Assembly: GCF_001012825.1 (NCBI RefSeq)
Contig: NZ_LCZJ02000001.1
Coordinates: forward strand, 1-62,402
DNA: 62,402 nt
DNA from: Paenibacillus etheri
GTDB taxonomy: Bacteria; Bacillota; Bacilli; Paenibacillales; Paenibacillaceae
Reading direction: 5' to 3'
Shown piece by piece: positions 8,701 to 18,060 of the stretch. Below the pieces are notes generated by a model that worked only from the letters and a program-made list of their open reading frames with translations, was not told where the DNA came from and made no database searches. Within the stretch, counting starts at the first letter, position 1, and each line of letters begins with the position of its first letter. Position numbers and translations under genes: made by a program.

Positions 8701-9608
8701 CGATATCATGCCAAAGCAGTTTTCAAAACAATAACAATACACATAAGCAGGAGTCAACAGGTTCACTCTTTCTGGTAGCAACACCGATTGGTAATTTAGA
8801 GGATATGACCTATCGTGCTGTTCGCACATTGCAGGAATGCGATATTATAGCAGCTGAGGATACAAGACAGACTCGGAAATTGTTGAGTCATTTTGAAATT
8901 ACACCTTCTATGCTGTTCAGTTATCATGAGCATAATAAGGCTGCCAGTGGACCTGAACTTATCCGCTATATAATAGAAGGAAAAAATTTGGCTCTCGTCA
9001 GCGATGCCGGTTTACCAGCCATTTCTGACCCTGGTGCAGACCTTGTAGCCCTTGCTATAGGTCACGGTATACCAGTCATTCCTATACCCGGAGCTAACGC
9101 AGCTTTGTCAGCATTAATTGCCTCTGGTCTGCCTACGACTACGTTCACTTTTATCGGCTTCTTACCTCGAGAACGTAAGGATATCCGTGCGGTATTAAGT
9201 CCACTTCGTTCGGCGCAAGGGACTATACTGTTCTACGAATCTCCACATCGCGTGGTCAAGACACTGGCTCATCTCCATGAAGCATTCGGCAATCGACGAA
9301 TTGTACTTGCTCGTGAACTGACGAAAAGATATGAGGAGTTTTTACGTGGGACGATTGAGGAATGTACGGATTGGCTCGCTGAACATCCCCCACTTGGTGA
9401 GTATGTCATCGTCGTTGAAGGGGAGAGCAAAGAAGATGCTGAAATGGCGGAATCGGCTTGGTGGCGCCAGTTAAGTATTGAAGAACATGTTGCTCATTAC
9501 GAAGCGGCAGATATGCCGCGTAAAGAAGCTATGAAAAAAGCAGCCTCTGATCGTGGTGTGTCAAAGCGGGATATTTATAATACACTTCTGGATAAAGCTG
9601 AGCAGTAA
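8697..9608 (+). CDS. rsmI: 16S rRNA (cytidine-1402-2'-O)-methyltransferase
   Basis: 303 residues of the tetrapyrrole-methylase fold. It 2'-O-methylates C1402 in the ribosomal decoding centre. Typical are FLVATPIGNLEDMT near 26-39, AAEDTRQTRKLL, and SDAGLPAISDPGADLV. The start ATG overlaps the trmN stop (ATGA), so translation is coupled. Residues 1-24 are polar, asparagine-rich and not part of the fold. Length fits the family. Confidence 0.95.
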   Translation: MTISCQSSFQNNNNTHKQESTGSLFLVATPIGNLEDMTYRAVRTLQECDIIAAEDTRQTRKLLSHFEITPSMLFSYHEHNKAASGPELIRYIIEGKNLALVSDAGLPAISDPGADLVALAIGHGIPVIPIPGANAALSALIASGLPTTTFTFIGFLPRERKDIRAVLSPLRSAQGTILFYESPHRVVKTLAHLHEAFGNRRIVLARELTKRYEEFLRGTIEECTDWLAEHPPLGEYVIVVEGESKEDAEMAESAWWRQLSIEEHVAHYEAADMPRKEAMKKAASDRGVSKRDIYNTLLDKAEQ

Positions 9609-9915
9609 GTGTTATAGACGGACTGGTGAAAATGATCCGTTTCACGGAAACACAGGAAATATATGTGAAGATAATACAATTATATTGTTTAATGGTAAAA
9701 AGCGTTTAAGTTAACTGTAAGGCGCGAAGGTTTTACGAAGCTGACGATGATCTAGCCTGAAGGTGGTTCCCAAAAGGAAGCCCATTATAGAACATATTAT
9801 GGTAAAAACTCGTTTTACTTTGTGCTCTCACCACATTTGAAATCCTCATCAGGTGTCCTGGAGGGAGTAAGTCCTTCTAGACACCCTTTGGGGCGGGAAA
9901 CACAGGTGATTGCAG
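9609..9915. other. Intergenic region after rsmI, no gene seen
   Basis: No supported reading frame. A hairpin at 9852-9885 (GGTGTC...GACACC with inner GAGGGA/TCCTTC) is followed only by CTTTGG and could be a weak rsmI terminator. The part around 9760-9780 (GAAGGTGGTTCCC) faintly recalls a T-box motif, but no synthetase gene follows. Nothing else was recognised. Confidence 0.4.
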
Positions 9916-9946
9916 AAAAAAAATACCTCCCGCGGTCACGGGAGGT
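9916..9946 (-). terminator. Terminator of abrB
   Basis: Read on the - strand: ACCTCCCG / CGGGAGGT stem followed by ATTTTTTTT. It lies 62 bases beyond the abrB stop. Confidence 0.88.
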
Positions 9947-10007
9947 CAAGGAGATATGAAAAGGTTAGAATTAACAATTTGATTAGTTCTATTATATACT
10001 ATTTATT

Positions 10008-10262
10008 TTAGTTTGTCACAGGGGTAGGGATAGTAGAAATGCATTCATGACAAACTATTTTTCCTTTGAAGTAAGTTACGTTCTCTGCGTTGCCGCAGAA
10101 AATGCAGGCAGGCTCATATTTCTTAAGCATAATGCGCTCACCATCAACGTAAATTTCAAGTGCGTCTTTTTCACCAATGCCAAGAGTACGGCGCAATTCA
10201 ATGGGAATAACTACCCGTCCAAGTTCGTCTACTTTTCTTACAATTCCTGTTGATTTCATCAT
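10008..10262 (-). CDS. abrB: Transition-state regulator AbrB
   Basis: 84 residues. The N-terminal SpoVT-AbrB DNA-binding domain (KSTGIVRKVDELGRVVIP at 3-20, then IELRRTLGI) is nearly identical to B. subtilis AbrB, which represses post-exponential genes. The C-terminal part differs: cysteines at 53, 56, 71 and 74 (CIFC and CHEC) suggest a zinc-binding knot instead of the B. subtilis oligomerisation domain. The start at 10262 (MMKST) is set by GAGAGGAG about ten bases upstream. The gene has its own promoter with Spo0A boxes and its own terminator, and opposes its neighbours. Confidence 0.95.
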   Translation of the reverse strand: MMKSTGIVRKVDELGRVVIPIELRRTLGIGEKDALEIYVDGERIMLKKYEPACIFCGNAENVTYFKGKIVCHECISTIPTPVTN

Positions 10263-10292
10263 AACAATCGTTACTCCTCTCAATGTTCCAAA

Positions 10293-10361
10293 AACGTCAT
10301 TATTCGACATTGTTCACTGTTTTATGATATTCATAATACCAACGATTCCCAAAACAGTCAA
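10293..10361 (-). promoter_or_regulatory. abrB promoter with downstream tandem Spo0A boxes
   Basis: On the - strand: TTGACT (10356-10361), a 17-base spacer, TATTAT (10333-10338), which would start RNA near 10326. Just downstream come two Spo0A-type boxes, TGTCGAA (10303-10309) and TGACGTT (10293-10299), three bases apart. In B. subtilis Spo0A~P represses abrB by binding boxes at this place, so the same control is inferred. Confidence 0.75.
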
Positions 10362-10423
10362 CCTTTTTTCATCTGTCAATTAAGAACTTTTTCACAAAAA
10401 CTTTGAATTCCCTATAACATTCA

Positions 10424-10498
10424 CGAATTCTAAAATTGTCGATTTACCAAGACTGAAAATGTCACCATTCGACAAAGTACGACATAATTACTTATTAT
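10424..10498 (+). promoter_or_regulatory. Possible Spo0A-controlled promoter of the HD gene
   Basis: TCGACA (10469-10474), an 18-base spacer and TATTAT (10493-10498) make a fair sigma-A promoter 50 bases before the HD-domain gene. The -35 lies inside a perfect Spo0A box, TTTGTCGAA read on the - strand (10468-10476). A second box-like TTGTCGAT is at 10426-10433. Control by Spo0A is inference. Confidence 0.45.
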
Positions 10499-10548
10499 AT
10501 ACTTATATTGGTTAAAATCATATTAAATTTAAAAAAGGAGTTGATCTC

Positions 10549-11832
10549 ATGAAGCAGCCGCTCACAGAGGAAAAGGTTTTCAAAGATCCGGTTCACAATT
10601 ACATCCATGTGCAGGATACAATTATTTGGCGACTAATAAATACAAAGGAATTTCAGCGTTTGCGCCGAATTCGCCAGTTGGGTACCTCGTATCTCACTTT
10701 TCATGGCGCAGAGCATAGTCGGTTTTCTCATTCCCTAGGGGTGTACGAAATTACACGTAGAATTATTTCACAATTTGAACGAAGCGGGTATAAGGATTGG
10801 ATTCCTGAAGAAAGTCTGCTCACCTTGTGTGCGGCGTTGCTGCATGATCTGGGGCATGGTCCATTTTCTCATTCCATAGAAGAAGCTTTTGAAATGAATC
10901 ATGAGGATTGGACTTGTCGCATTATTCTGGAGGACACAGAGATTACTGAGATCTTGCGTGATGTGGAGGAGGATTTTCCTCGTAAAGTAGCTTCTGTAAT
11001 CGCTAAAACTTATGAGCACGAGATTGTTGTGAATCTGGTTTCAAGTCCACTAGATGCTGATCGTATGGATTATTTGCTGCGTGATGCGTACTATACAGGT
11101 GTAAACTATGGAACGATCGACATTGATCGGATATTAAGAATGCTACGTCCTTATAATGGTCGGGTTGTTGTAAAAGAATCGGGAATGCATGCCATTGAAG
11201 ATTATTTAATGTCGCGTTATCAAATGTACTGGCAAGTATATTTTCATCCGGTGACACGTAGCTCTGAGATTATTTTGCGACAAATTTTCCGTAGAGCTAA
11301 GGAGCTTTTCCAAGAGGGGTACAATTTTAGTTTTATGATTAACCCACTGGAGGATTTGTTCCGTGGTGAGGTGACAGTGAAGCAATATTTAATGCTAGAT
11401 GAAGCACTGGTACAGACGGCTTTTATGCAGTGGACACTTGAACAAGATGAGCTATTAAGCGACTTGTGTACCCGATTTATTCATCGTAAACTGTATAAAT
11501 ATGTTGAGATGGAGAATCTCGATTCAGATATGATTACTGAAATCCGCAGCAGCTTTGCGGCAGCGGGACTTCACCCAGAGTATGACTTGGAGATTGATTT
11601 TCCGACAGATCTGCCCTATGATGTGTTCCGTCCGGGAGAAGCTTTCGACAATAAGCAAATTTTGCTGCTTGATCGGCATGATCAATTGCGGGAAATTTCA
11701 GAGGTGTCGGATATTGTACGCTCTATTAGTGGCATTCACCGTGGCAGACATCATCTATATTTCCCTCAGGATAAGTTGAGAGAAGCGCTTACGCGATTGC
11801 CTTCTTCTATAGCAGAGATTTTTGCAAAATAA
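10549..11832 (+). CDS. HD-domain phosphohydrolase (YwfO/dGTPase-like)
   Basis: 427 residues. A metal-dependent HD hydrolase related to B. subtilis YwfO and dNTP triphosphohydrolases. The metal ligands are visible as H (SRFSHSLGVYE), HD (LLHDLGHGPFSH), and the later SPLDADRMDYLLRD. The N-terminal FQRLRRIRQLGTS is a family hallmark. Substrate is not certain. The start ATG 10549 follows AAAAGGAG. It lies between abrB and tatD, where B. subtilis has metS, so it replaces or displaces that gene. Its upstream region contains Spo0A-like boxes. Confidence 0.9.
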   Translation: MKQPLTEEKVFKDPVHNYIHVQDTIIWRLINTKEFQRLRRIRQLGTSYLTFHGAEHSRFSHSLGVYEITRRIISQFERSGYKDWIPEESLLTLCAALLHDLGHGPFSHSIEEAFEMNHEDWTCRIILEDTEITEILRDVEEDFPRKVASVIAKTYEHEIVVNLVSSPLDADRMDYLLRDAYYTGVNYGTIDIDRILRMLRPYNGRVVVKESGMHAIEDYLMSRYQMYWQVYFHPVTRSSEIILRQIFRRAKELFQEGYNFSFMINPLEDLFRGEVTVKQYLMLDEALVQTAFMQWTLEQDELLSDLCTRFIHRKLYKYVEMENLDSDMITEIRSSFAAAGLHPEYDLEIDFPTDLPYDVFRPGEAFDNKQILLLDRHDQLREISEVSDIVRSISGIHRGRHHLYFPQDKLREALTRLPSSIAEIFAK

Positions 11833-11861
11833 TACAAAAAAATATAGGTTTTTTGACAAGA

Positions 11862-11954
11862 AGAAACGAAGTTTTCGTCTTTTAAAGACCATAACCGTTT
11901 CTCGTAGAAATATAAGGCATAACGAGTCGTGAAACTTATACTGTCTTATATTTA
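11862..11954 (-). repeat. Family A palindromic repeat, diverged copy A5
   Basis: Between the HD gene and tatD. The stretch CTCGTAGAAATATAAGG...GTCGTGAAACTTATACTGTCTTATATTT matches the inverted copy at 23364-23461 with several changes, and the AAACG...CGTTT hairpin half is degenerate. Read as an old copy of family A. Confidence 0.6.
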
Positions 11955-11980
11955 AAAAAGAATAAGGAGTGAGAGTTAAA

Positions 11981-12751
11981 ATGTATCTGTTTGACACACA
12001 TACGCATCTGGATGCCCCTCAATTCGACGAGGATCGCGAAGAAGTTATCGCTCGTGCTGTAGAGGCAGGAGTTAGTAAGATGATTAATATCGGATTTAAC
12101 CGGGAGACAATTCCCTCAACGATGAAGCTGGCGGAATCTTATGATTATATTTATGCGGCAGTGGGGTGGCATCCCCAGGATGCGATTGATATGAAAGAAG
12201 GAGATCTCGATTGGATCGCTTCTTTATGCAGTCATAAAAAAGTAGTGGCTATCGGGGAAATTGGACTGGATTATTACTGGGATACTTCTCCCAAGGATGT
12301 GCAACATGAGGTTTTTCGCAAGCAAATTGGACTAGCCCGTGAACTGAATATGCCGATTTGTATTCATGACCGTGATGCACATGAAGATGTTGTACGGATT
12401 TTACGGGAGGAAAAGGCAAATGAGGTTGGAGGCGTGATGCACTCATTCTCAGGAAGCTGGGAAACAGCTAAAATGTGCTTGAATCTTGGTTTTCATTTAT
12501 CCTTTGGAGGACCCATAACGTTCAAAAATGCAAGAGTGCCAAAAGAAGTGCTTGCACAGACCCCACTAGACCGATTATTGATCGAAACGGATGCTCCATA
12601 TTTGACTCCACACCCCTTCCGCGGGAAACGAAATGAGAGCGCTCATGTGAAGCTGGTAGCAGAGGCAGCAGCTGAAATTAAAGGGTTAACATGGGAAGAA
12701 TTGGCTAAAATAACGTATGCGAACGCACTGGAACGATTTGGGATTGAGTGA
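11981..12751 (+). CDS. tatD: TatD family metal-dependent deoxyribonuclease
   Basis: 256 residues. TatD proteins are metal-dependent 3'-5' DNases with a TIM-barrel fold. Metal ligands are visible: FDTHTHLD at the start, GEIGLDYYWD near 87, ICIHDRDAHED near 127, MHSFSG, and ETDAPYLTPHPFRGKRN near 204. Start ATG 11981 is preferred over GTG 11969, which lies inside the AAGGAG ribosome binding site. It matches B. subtilis yabD. No clear terminator follows before the riboswitch. Confidence 0.95.
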   Translation: MYLFDTHTHLDAPQFDEDREEVIARAVEAGVSKMINIGFNRETIPSTMKLAESYDYIYAAVGWHPQDAIDMKEGDLDWIASLCSHKKVVAIGEIGLDYYWDTSPKDVQHEVFRKQIGLARELNMPICIHDRDAHEDVVRILREEKANEVGGVMHSFSGSWETAKMCLNLGFHLSFGGPITFKNARVPKEVLAQTPLDRLLIETDAPYLTPHPFRGKRNESAHVKLVAEAAAEIKGLTWEELAKITYANALERFGIE

Positions 12752-12952
12752 AAACGGGAGCAAAACAGGCGAAAAATAGAGAATCGCCGATATATTAAAC
12801 TTTTTTAATATAAAAACGGCTGAATATTACAATATTTTAACCATATTTTTGCGTAAACGTGGTTGAATCGTCCTTTACAACATGCATCAAAACAGGATAT
12901 CATCTTTTCAGTGATGTGAGCTGTGTTATAGTGACAGCCATTGATTCATGGA

Positions 12953-13178
12953 TCGTCTCGCTGAGTCTCCGTATGGAGAACGGGGGAACCAATATTGTAT
13001 CTGCCGCATGCCTGTATTTTAAATACGGCTTAGACGTGCCGCGGGACAGTATTCGATTTCTTCACGTGGTCTTTGGGGTGAATTTAAGGGCAACCGCCAT
13101 GAGCGGGTGACCTGAAATAGGGCGTCTCTCTTTCGTCCGAACCCGACAGCTAACCCCGTAAGCGCAAGTAAGAGAGGC
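12953..13178 (+). ncRNA. Cyclic-di-AMP riboswitch (ydaO-yuaA class) upstream of yabE
   Basis: The conserved core of this riboswitch is visible: CTCGCTGAGTCTCCGT with GGGGGAACCAAT (12982-12993), TTGGGGTGAAT (13073-13083), AGGGCAACCGCCATGAGCGG, and finally CCGAACCCGACAGCTAACC near 13138-13156 with GTAAGCG. In this class c-di-AMP binding turns expression off. An intrinsic terminator follows at 13217-13262, then the cell-wall protein gene yabE, a common target. A TTTTCA-16-TATAGT element with an extended TG -10 (12906-12933) is a possible promoter just upstream. The ends are approximate. Confidence 0.92.
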
Positions 13179-13216
13179 AACCTCGTGCACAAGCATTCTC
13201 TATTCTGACATTGGAG

Positions 13217-13262
13217 AAGCCACGAAAGAGTCCTCAGTTGAACTCTTTTTAGGCTTTTTTAT
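13217..13262 (+). terminator. Riboswitch expression-platform terminator
   Basis: Stem AAGCC + AAAGAGT pairing with ACTCTTT + GGCTT, then TTTTTATTTTT. It lies 39 bases after the riboswitch and about 200 bases before the yabE start, so it probably stops transcription when c-di-AMP is bound. Confidence 0.8.
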
Positions 13263-13460
13263 TTTTGAATAAATAGAATGTTGCCCACATACTGTTATAT
13301 AACAGGGGTGGGAGTAGCTGTGCCGAGCAGGCGATCCATGAGCAGGAGACGCTAAGTTATTACGTGCGTATCCTGTGACAATCTCAAATAGTTTCGTCAA
13401 AGGAATTCAGTCCTCATGATATACAATTGACGACGGGGCTATGTAAGGAGGATGGAGAGA

Positions 13461-14624
13461 ATGGGCGTATTCCAACCAGAAGTATCCCATGATTCGCAGT
13501 CATCCAGCAGGTCTTTCGCATTACGGTGGGAGCAAGTAAATACTCGCGTACTTTTACTTGCAGGCGTGATTTCAGTCGCTATCGCGCTACTTATTCTGCT
13601 GTACGTACACGGTCAAAGTAACAAACAATTATTTTTAGTAATAGACGGACAGACACAGACGCTTGAAACGCGAGAAGCGCTTCTTGGTGATGTGCTGGAG
13701 AAAGAGCAAATTTCGCTGCAGCCGCATGATGAACTATCTTTAGGTCTGAGTGATGAAATAAAAGACGGTGACCGTGTCGTTATTAATCGTGCGCAGAAAA
13801 TTAGCCTTACTGCGGACGGCGCAACAAAAACGTTATATACGACCGAGGATACAATTGGTAAAGCAATTGACAAAATGGGCATTACCCTAGAAGGTCAGGA
13901 TAAGATTTTCCCTTCGTTAGACACCACCATTTCTGCAAACATGGAGGTTAAGATTGTTCGCATCAACAAACAGGCCGTACAGCGAACAACTAATTTACCC
14001 TTCAGAGTCATCAAGACAGCAGACCCCTCCCTTACTGTGGGAACAGTTAGAGTGGCACAGGCAGGCAAACCAGGCGTCATGATTCAGCATATTGAAAAGA
14101 TCTACCAAGACGGAGAACTGGCCTCTATGCGCATGATTGGTAAGGAAGTACAAACGGTAACGAAAGATAAGATTATTGCCGTTGGTACCAAAGCACTTCC
14201 TAAGCCGGCTATAGCTAAGACTACAACAACTTCCAAAACAAACACCATTTCAAAAACGGCTAAGGTTAGCGCCAAGACTAATAACGTCACAAGCAAGGCT
14301 GGCGTAGACTTTGAGTACAAGAAGATGATTAAGAACGTCTCCATGACAGCTTATTCATCAGAAGAGCCAGGTATAGGTACCAAAACTGCCTCCGGAACAC
14401 GCGTAACGGAAGGTCGTACAATTGCAGTAGACCCGAATGTAATCCCTATTGGCTGGTGGGTATATATCGAGGGGCTTGGATTCCGCCGAGCAGAAGATAC
14501 TGGCGGTGCCATTAAAGGCAATAAAGTAGATGTCTATTTCGATTCACTGAGCCATGTGCGTAATTTCGGTCGTAAATCACGTACCGTTTATGTGATAGGA
14601 CCTGTGAAGCCGGAGTTAAACTAG
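13461..14624 (+). CDS. yabE: Cell-wall protein YabE (DUF348, G5 and 3D domains)
   Basis: 387 residues. A membrane anchor at about 32-50 is followed by two DUF348 repeats (about 55-165), a G5 domain (about 175-245), a Thr/Lys/Ser-rich linker, and a C-terminal 3D domain with MTAYSSEEPG and the DVYFD and AEDTGGAIKG motifs near 330-360. The 3D domain resembles the catalytic barrel of MltA-type lytic transglycosylases and of Sps/Rpf resuscitation proteins, so a role in peptidoglycan turnover is likely. ATG 13461 is chosen because TAAGGAGG (13444-13451) leaves nine bases. Expression should fall when c-di-AMP is high. Confidence 0.92.
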   Translation: MGVFQPEVSHDSQSSSRSFALRWEQVNTRVLLLAGVISVAIALLILLYVHGQSNKQLFLVIDGQTQTLETREALLGDVLEKEQISLQPHDELSLGLSDEIKDGDRVVINRAQKISLTADGATKTLYTTEDTIGKAIDKMGITLEGQDKIFPSLDTTISANMEVKIVRINKQAVQRTTNLPFRVIKTADPSLTVGTVRVAQAGKPGVMIQHIEKIYQDGELASMRMIGKEVQTVTKDKIIAVGTKALPKPAIAKTTTTSKTNTISKTAKVSAKTNNVTSKAGVDFEYKKMIKNVSMTAYSSEEPGIGTKTASGTRVTEGRTIAVDPNVIPIGWWVYIEGLGFRRAEDTGGAIKGNKVDVYFDSLSHVRNFGRKSRTVYVIGPVKPELN

Positions 14625-14744
14625 TACGGAAGCTTTTGCAAATTATTGTTTGATAAGCTATAGTGATGATAACCGTTAAGGAACGCCAGATGATCATTTC
14701 GTTGATCGCAGAGCAACCGCTCATCACTTATACATTCTTTAACC

Positions 14745-14781
14745 AAAAGAAGAGGAGCGAAACCTCTTCTTTTTGCTTTTT
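14745..14781 (+). terminator. Terminator after yabE
   Basis: AAAAGAAGAGG / CCTCTTCTTTT stem with a 7-base loop and a TTTTTGCTTTTTTT tail, ending just before the rnmV ribosome binding site. Confidence 0.85.
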
Positions 14782-14799
14782 TTGGAAGGAGTCAGAGAT

Positions 14800-16232
<1,433 letters not shown>

Positions 16233-16303
16233 GCTAAAAACATAGCTACTTATGAACCAACTGAGGCCTTTGCCCATACGATGGGGTAGAGGTGGTGGTT
16301 GTA

Positions 16304-17206
16304 ATGAATTTAGGAGACTTGGTCGTTCGTAAATCTTATGGCGGTGATTTGACTTTTCGTGTAGATCATATTGTGCAGGACAGAGCCGTCATTAAAGGCA
16401 CAGATTTCCGTCTGTTGGCGGATTCTCCTCTGAATGACTTGGTTCAAGTGCCTCCTACCCGAATAACGGAACGAGGACAGCAAGCACAGATTAAAGCGAA
16501 TGAATCACTGACACAGCTGCGGAAAGACCGACAAGAGCAAAGTCAGCGGAGCGGGAGCGCTCTATCAGATGGGGCATGGGCTCCCTCGCCTAAGGAAGCT
16601 GCTTATTTTGAAGTACCAGGGAAAGTATTGCATCTGGACGGCGATTCGGCGTATTTGAATAAGAGCCTTAGCTTATACGAGCAATTGCGGATCCCTGCTG
16701 AAGGTCATCATGTTCATGAGTCCGCAATGGCTGACACTTTATACCGGCTGCTGCCCCGCGTGCGTCCAGATATTGTGGTGATTACCGGTCATGACGGGGT
16801 GCTGAAGCAACAGCATACTTACGATCTTCACAGTCTGAGCAGCTATAAAAATTCGCAAAACTTCGTAGCTGCCATTAGGGTAGCTAGGGATTATGAGCGA
16901 AATTTTGATGCGTTGACTATTGTAGCAGGTGCTTGTCAGTCACATTTCGAAGCACTGCTGGGAGCAGGGGCGAATTTTGCTAGTTCTCCTGGACGGATAT
17001 TGATCCATGCCTTAGACCCAGTGTATGTAGCGGCAAAATCGTCGTTCACGCCCATTAGGGATACAGTGAATCTGAGTGATGTTTTGAACAACACCATTAG
17101 TGGTAATCAGGGAATCGGCGGTATTGAGACCCGTGGCAGCTTTCGTATTGGGATGCCGCGTCTGCAGAACCTGTCAGCACTAAAAGTGACACCTTCCGCA
17201 ATATAA
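16304..17206 (+). CDS. yabG: Sporulation-specific protease YabG
   Basis: 300 residues. In B. subtilis YabG is a mother-cell (sigma-K) cysteine-type protease that processes coat proteins such as SpoIVA, SafA and YeeK during coat maturation. The start MNLGDLVVRKSYGGDLTFRV and the segment DIVVITGHDGVLK are family features; GACQSHFEALLGAGANFASSP carries a cysteine and histidine likely in the active site. ATG 16304 is chosen over GTG 16292, which lies in the GGTGGTGG ribosome binding region. Order rsmA-yabG-veg matches B. subtilis. Confidence 0.93.
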   Translation: MNLGDLVVRKSYGGDLTFRVDHIVQDRAVIKGTDFRLLADSPLNDLVQVPPTRITERGQQAQIKANESLTQLRKDRQEQSQRSGSALSDGAWAPSPKEAAYFEVPGKVLHLDGDSAYLNKSLSLYEQLRIPAEGHHVHESAMADTLYRLLPRVRPDIVVITGHDGVLKQQHTYDLHSLSSYKNSQNFVAAIRVARDYERNFDALTIVAGACQSHFEALLGAGANFASSPGRILIHALDPVYVAAKSSFTPIRDTVNLSDVLNNTISGNQGIGGIETRGSFRIGMPRLQNLSALKVTPSAI

Positions 17207-17275
17207 TCGACAGGGATGGATCCTTTTTCAAAGCCAATAGGTAATTTGGAGTGGATCGAATAAAGTAACACGAAG

Positions 17276-17307
17276 AAAGGGTGAGTGATGAGCTTAACCC
17301 TTTTTTT
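17276..17307 (+). terminator. Terminator after yabG
   Basis: AAAGGGT / ACCCTTT stem with a 13-base loop and TTTTTT tail. It runs directly into repeat copy A2. Confidence 0.75.
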
Positions 17308-17390
17308 ATATAAGAAAGTATAAGTTTCACGCTATACATTAGCATAAACACTAACCGTCCTTATAGGGACGCCAAAGGTGTTTATGCTTG
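17308..17390 (+). repeat. Family A palindromic repeat, copy A2
   Basis: ATATAAGAAAGTATAAGTTT opens the copy as in A1. It lacks the second CTTATAT arm and goes straight into the second hairpin (CATAAACAC...CCGTCCTTATAGGGACG...GTGTTTATG), where compensating changes keep the pairing: AAACAC here with GTGTTT, against AAACGC with GCGTTT in A1. Confidence 0.8.
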
Positions 17391-17505
17391 CGTGAATTGG
17401 TATTATCTTTAAAGATCGATAATGTTATTTTTATTGCTTTGTGGTAAACCTATTACAGATAACAAGGATATTAGTTCGCCTCGGATTCTCCGCAAAAAAA
17501 TTCCG

Positions 17506-17575
17506 TTGACAACCAAATATTCATCATCTATAATTATTTATTTGCTTTGACAAACACCTGGGGAAGTTGTATAAT
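17506..17575 (+). promoter_or_regulatory. Two tandem perfect sigma-A promoters for veg
   Basis: P1: TTGACA 17506-17511, 17 bases, TATAAT 17529-17534. P2: TTGACA 17547-17552, 17 bases, TATAAT 17570-17575. Both match the consensus in all twelve positions with the optimal spacer. P2 should start RNA near 17582, about 22 bases before the veg ATG. The B. subtilis veg promoter is likewise known as very strong. Confidence 0.9.
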
Positions 17576-17603
17576 GGACAAGAAAAGAGGTGGTCGTCAG
17601 GTA

Positions 17604-17879
17604 ATGGCTAATAACGCGCTGTTAGAAATCAAACGCAGTCTCGAAGCTCACGTCGGTCATAAGATCACGTTGCGTGCAAACGGAGGTCGTCGTAAAACCG
17701 TTGAACGCACCGGTGTCCTGGAAGAAACGTACCCTTCTGTATTTATTGTCAAACTGGATCAGGAGCAGCAAACATTCAAGCGAGTCTCCTATAGCTATGC
17801 CGATATCCTTACTGAATCTGTGGAAATCACAGTATGTGAAGACGATGGGCAGATGCGGATTATGTATATTAAAGCTTAA
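17604..17879 (+). CDS. veg: Veg protein
   Basis: 91 residues. Veg is a small, very abundant protein in Bacilli; in B. subtilis it stimulates biofilm formation by weakening SinR repression. The sequence [20 protein letters not shown], then [20 protein letters not shown], and the acidic tail match the family throughout. The ATG at 17604 follows AGAGGTGG by ten bases. Upstream start codons would overlap the P2 promoter. Two strong promoters before it and a terminator after it make it a single-gene unit. Confidence 0.95.
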   Translation: MANNALLEIKRSLEAHVGHKITLRANGGRRKTVERTGVLEETYPSVFIVKLDQEQQTFKRVSYSYADILTESVEITVCEDDGQMRIMYIKA

Positions 17880-17890
17880 TGTTTCACGGG

Positions 17891-17917
17891 CAGCCTCCTT
17901 TGGAGGCTGTTTTTTAT
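17891..17917 (+). terminator. Terminator after veg
   Basis: CAGCCTC / GAGGCTG stem with a CTTTG loop, followed by TTTTTTATTT. Confidence 0.9.
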
Positions 17918-17925
17918 TTGTACCA

Positions 17926-17965
17926 GAAACGGTTGTCCTTCATAAAGGACGACCGTTTCTTTTTG
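17926..17965 (+). terminator. Second hairpin after veg
   Basis: GAAACGGTTGTCCTT pairs with AAGGACGACCGTTTC (one G-U or mismatch) around CATA, followed by TTTTT. A strong back-up terminator between veg and the sigma-G promoter of sspF. Confidence 0.85.
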
Positions 17966-17981
17966 GTGGTTAAATATTCAG

Positions 17982-18012
17982 TGAATGATCCTTGTTCTTA
18001 GCAAGCATACTA
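17982..18012 (+). promoter_or_regulatory. Sigma-G promoter of sspF
   Basis: TGAATGA (17982-17988), a 17-base spacer and CATACTA (18006-18012). The -10 is a perfect match and the -35 differs at one position from the sigma-G consensus TGAATA/CATACTA. RNA would start about 40 bases before the sspF ATG. This agrees with forespore expression of spore proteins. Confidence 0.82.
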
Positions 18013-18060
18013 ATTGAGCAATACGATTATCATTTACTTTCATAAGGGAGGAATTCCGTA

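Noticed and set aside
9721-9790. T-box-like stretch (GAAGGTGGTTCCC)
   Set aside because: Only loosely like the T-box antiterminator sequence, no specifier stem seen, and no synthetase or amino-acid gene follows on the + strand.
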